6,049 bases of DNA, taken from NCBI GenBank assembly GCA_030067055.1, contig JASJAL010000339.1, positions 1 to 6,049 on the forward strand, in the 5' to 3' direction. This DNA is from Kiloniellales bacterium. Its GTDB lineage: Bacteria; Pseudomonadota; Alphaproteobacteria; Kiloniellales; JAKSBE01. Each line of letters opens with the position of its first letter. Position 1 is the stretch's first letter. Positions 5,640 to 6,049 of the stretch are shown here, piece by piece. The notes beneath the pieces are model-generated. The model searched no databases and was not told the origin of the DNA. It worked only from the letters and a program-made list of their open reading frames with translations. Both the position numbers and the translations under genes were made by a program.

Positions 5640-6049
5640 GATGAGGATTGGTCGAAAATCCTCGGATGACTGCTTGCGATCACCGGTATCATAGAAAGAC
5701 CGACGGTCGACAGCGAGTCCTGTCCTGGTCCAGCAGATTTGGTTGGAACTACCCCTCTTCGTCGGTCCGGTCTGGCGATCAAGATCTGGACCCGCGGCCT
5801 TATCATGCTGTGAGGGAGAACCTCGGTTCCGGAGCCGTCTACCATTTGGCTTTTCAGCCCGGGTCCGCCCCCAGCATCAGGATCCCTCTCGGGGTCTTCG
5901 TGCAGCCACTTCGGAATCCTCGCACAAAAGCAATTGAAGGCATCAGCACAAACCGACCCCGCGCTCCTGAGGCGTGGGCGAATCAGGCGCGCTTTCGGGC
6001 AACGTCGGAGGCGGCTTCGGGATGACCCTGATCCAAGGTCCGCGAGCTG
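5640..6049. other. Region without a recognisable gene, upstream of the cytochrome
   Basis: About 410 bases in which I recognise no gene, tRNA or other RNA. Several frames on both strands lack stops for long stretches, but their products are rich in Arg, Pro and Ser with no domain, and no start has a good ribosome binding site. The most notable frame is on the minus strand, open from the window edge (6049) to a TGA at 5591-5593 that overlaps the GTG at 5594. It may be the 3' end of an unknown gene or chance. The cytochrome promoter could also lie here: a TATGAT-like box on the minus strand (5688-5693) has no convincing -35 partner. GC content is about 55-58% in sampled lines, like the cytochrome gene. 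Confidence 0.4.

Noticed and set aside
5648..6025. A 125-codon plus-strand open frame from a TTG
   Set aside because: No ribosome binding site, no recognisable motif, a composition rich in Arg, Ser and Pro, and competing open frames on both strands over the same bases.
1..6049. CRISPR array, tRNA or rRNA gene, or complete insertion sequence
   Set aside because: No regularly spaced direct repeats, no tRNA T-arm pattern with a matching acceptor stem, no rRNA segments and no recognisable transposase with terminal repeats were seen on either strand.

Overview
This is a GC-rich window that reads like the chromosome of a free-living alphaproteobacterium, perhaps of the Rhodospirillales or Kiloniellales type. 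That placement is an inference from base composition, codon use and the gene families present. No rRNA, tRNA or other taxonomic marker is visible.

Layout. Positions 1-1156 hold the 3' portion of a CPA1 (NhaP-type) cation:proton antiporter whose start lies left of the window. A flavodoxin-fold NAD(P)H-dependent FMN reductase-like gene follows on the same strand (1209-1952) with a strong ribosome binding site. A small minus-strand gene (1962-2165) for a basic, membrane-embedded 67-residue protein converges on it with a 9-base gap. That small gene is divergent from a plus-strand FemAB/BioF2-like GNAT acyltransferase (2219-3169). Next come an MmcQ/YjbR-family protein (3248-3613) and a glutathione S-transferase homologue with an extra C-terminal domain (3698-4624). 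Positions 4625-4862 hold several inverted repeats between two convergent genes and probably serve as a two-way termination zone. A minus-strand diheme c-type cytochrome with a signal peptide follows (4863-5594, or to 5639). The last ~410 bases hold no gene I can recognise.

The genes are mostly unrelated housekeeping or stress functions (pH/ion homeostasis, flavin reduction, acyl transfer, glutathione-type chemistry, periplasmic electron transfer). I see no defence system, CRISPR array, complete insertion sequence or tightly co-regulated novel pathway. The most notable structural feature is a drop in GC content near 4860. Sampled lines of the left part run up to about 77% GC, while sampled lines of the cytochrome gene and the right end run about 47-60%. 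This suggests that the right block has a different origin. A second point is a minus-strand frame, open from the right edge, whose stop codon overlaps the preferred GTG start of the cytochrome gene.
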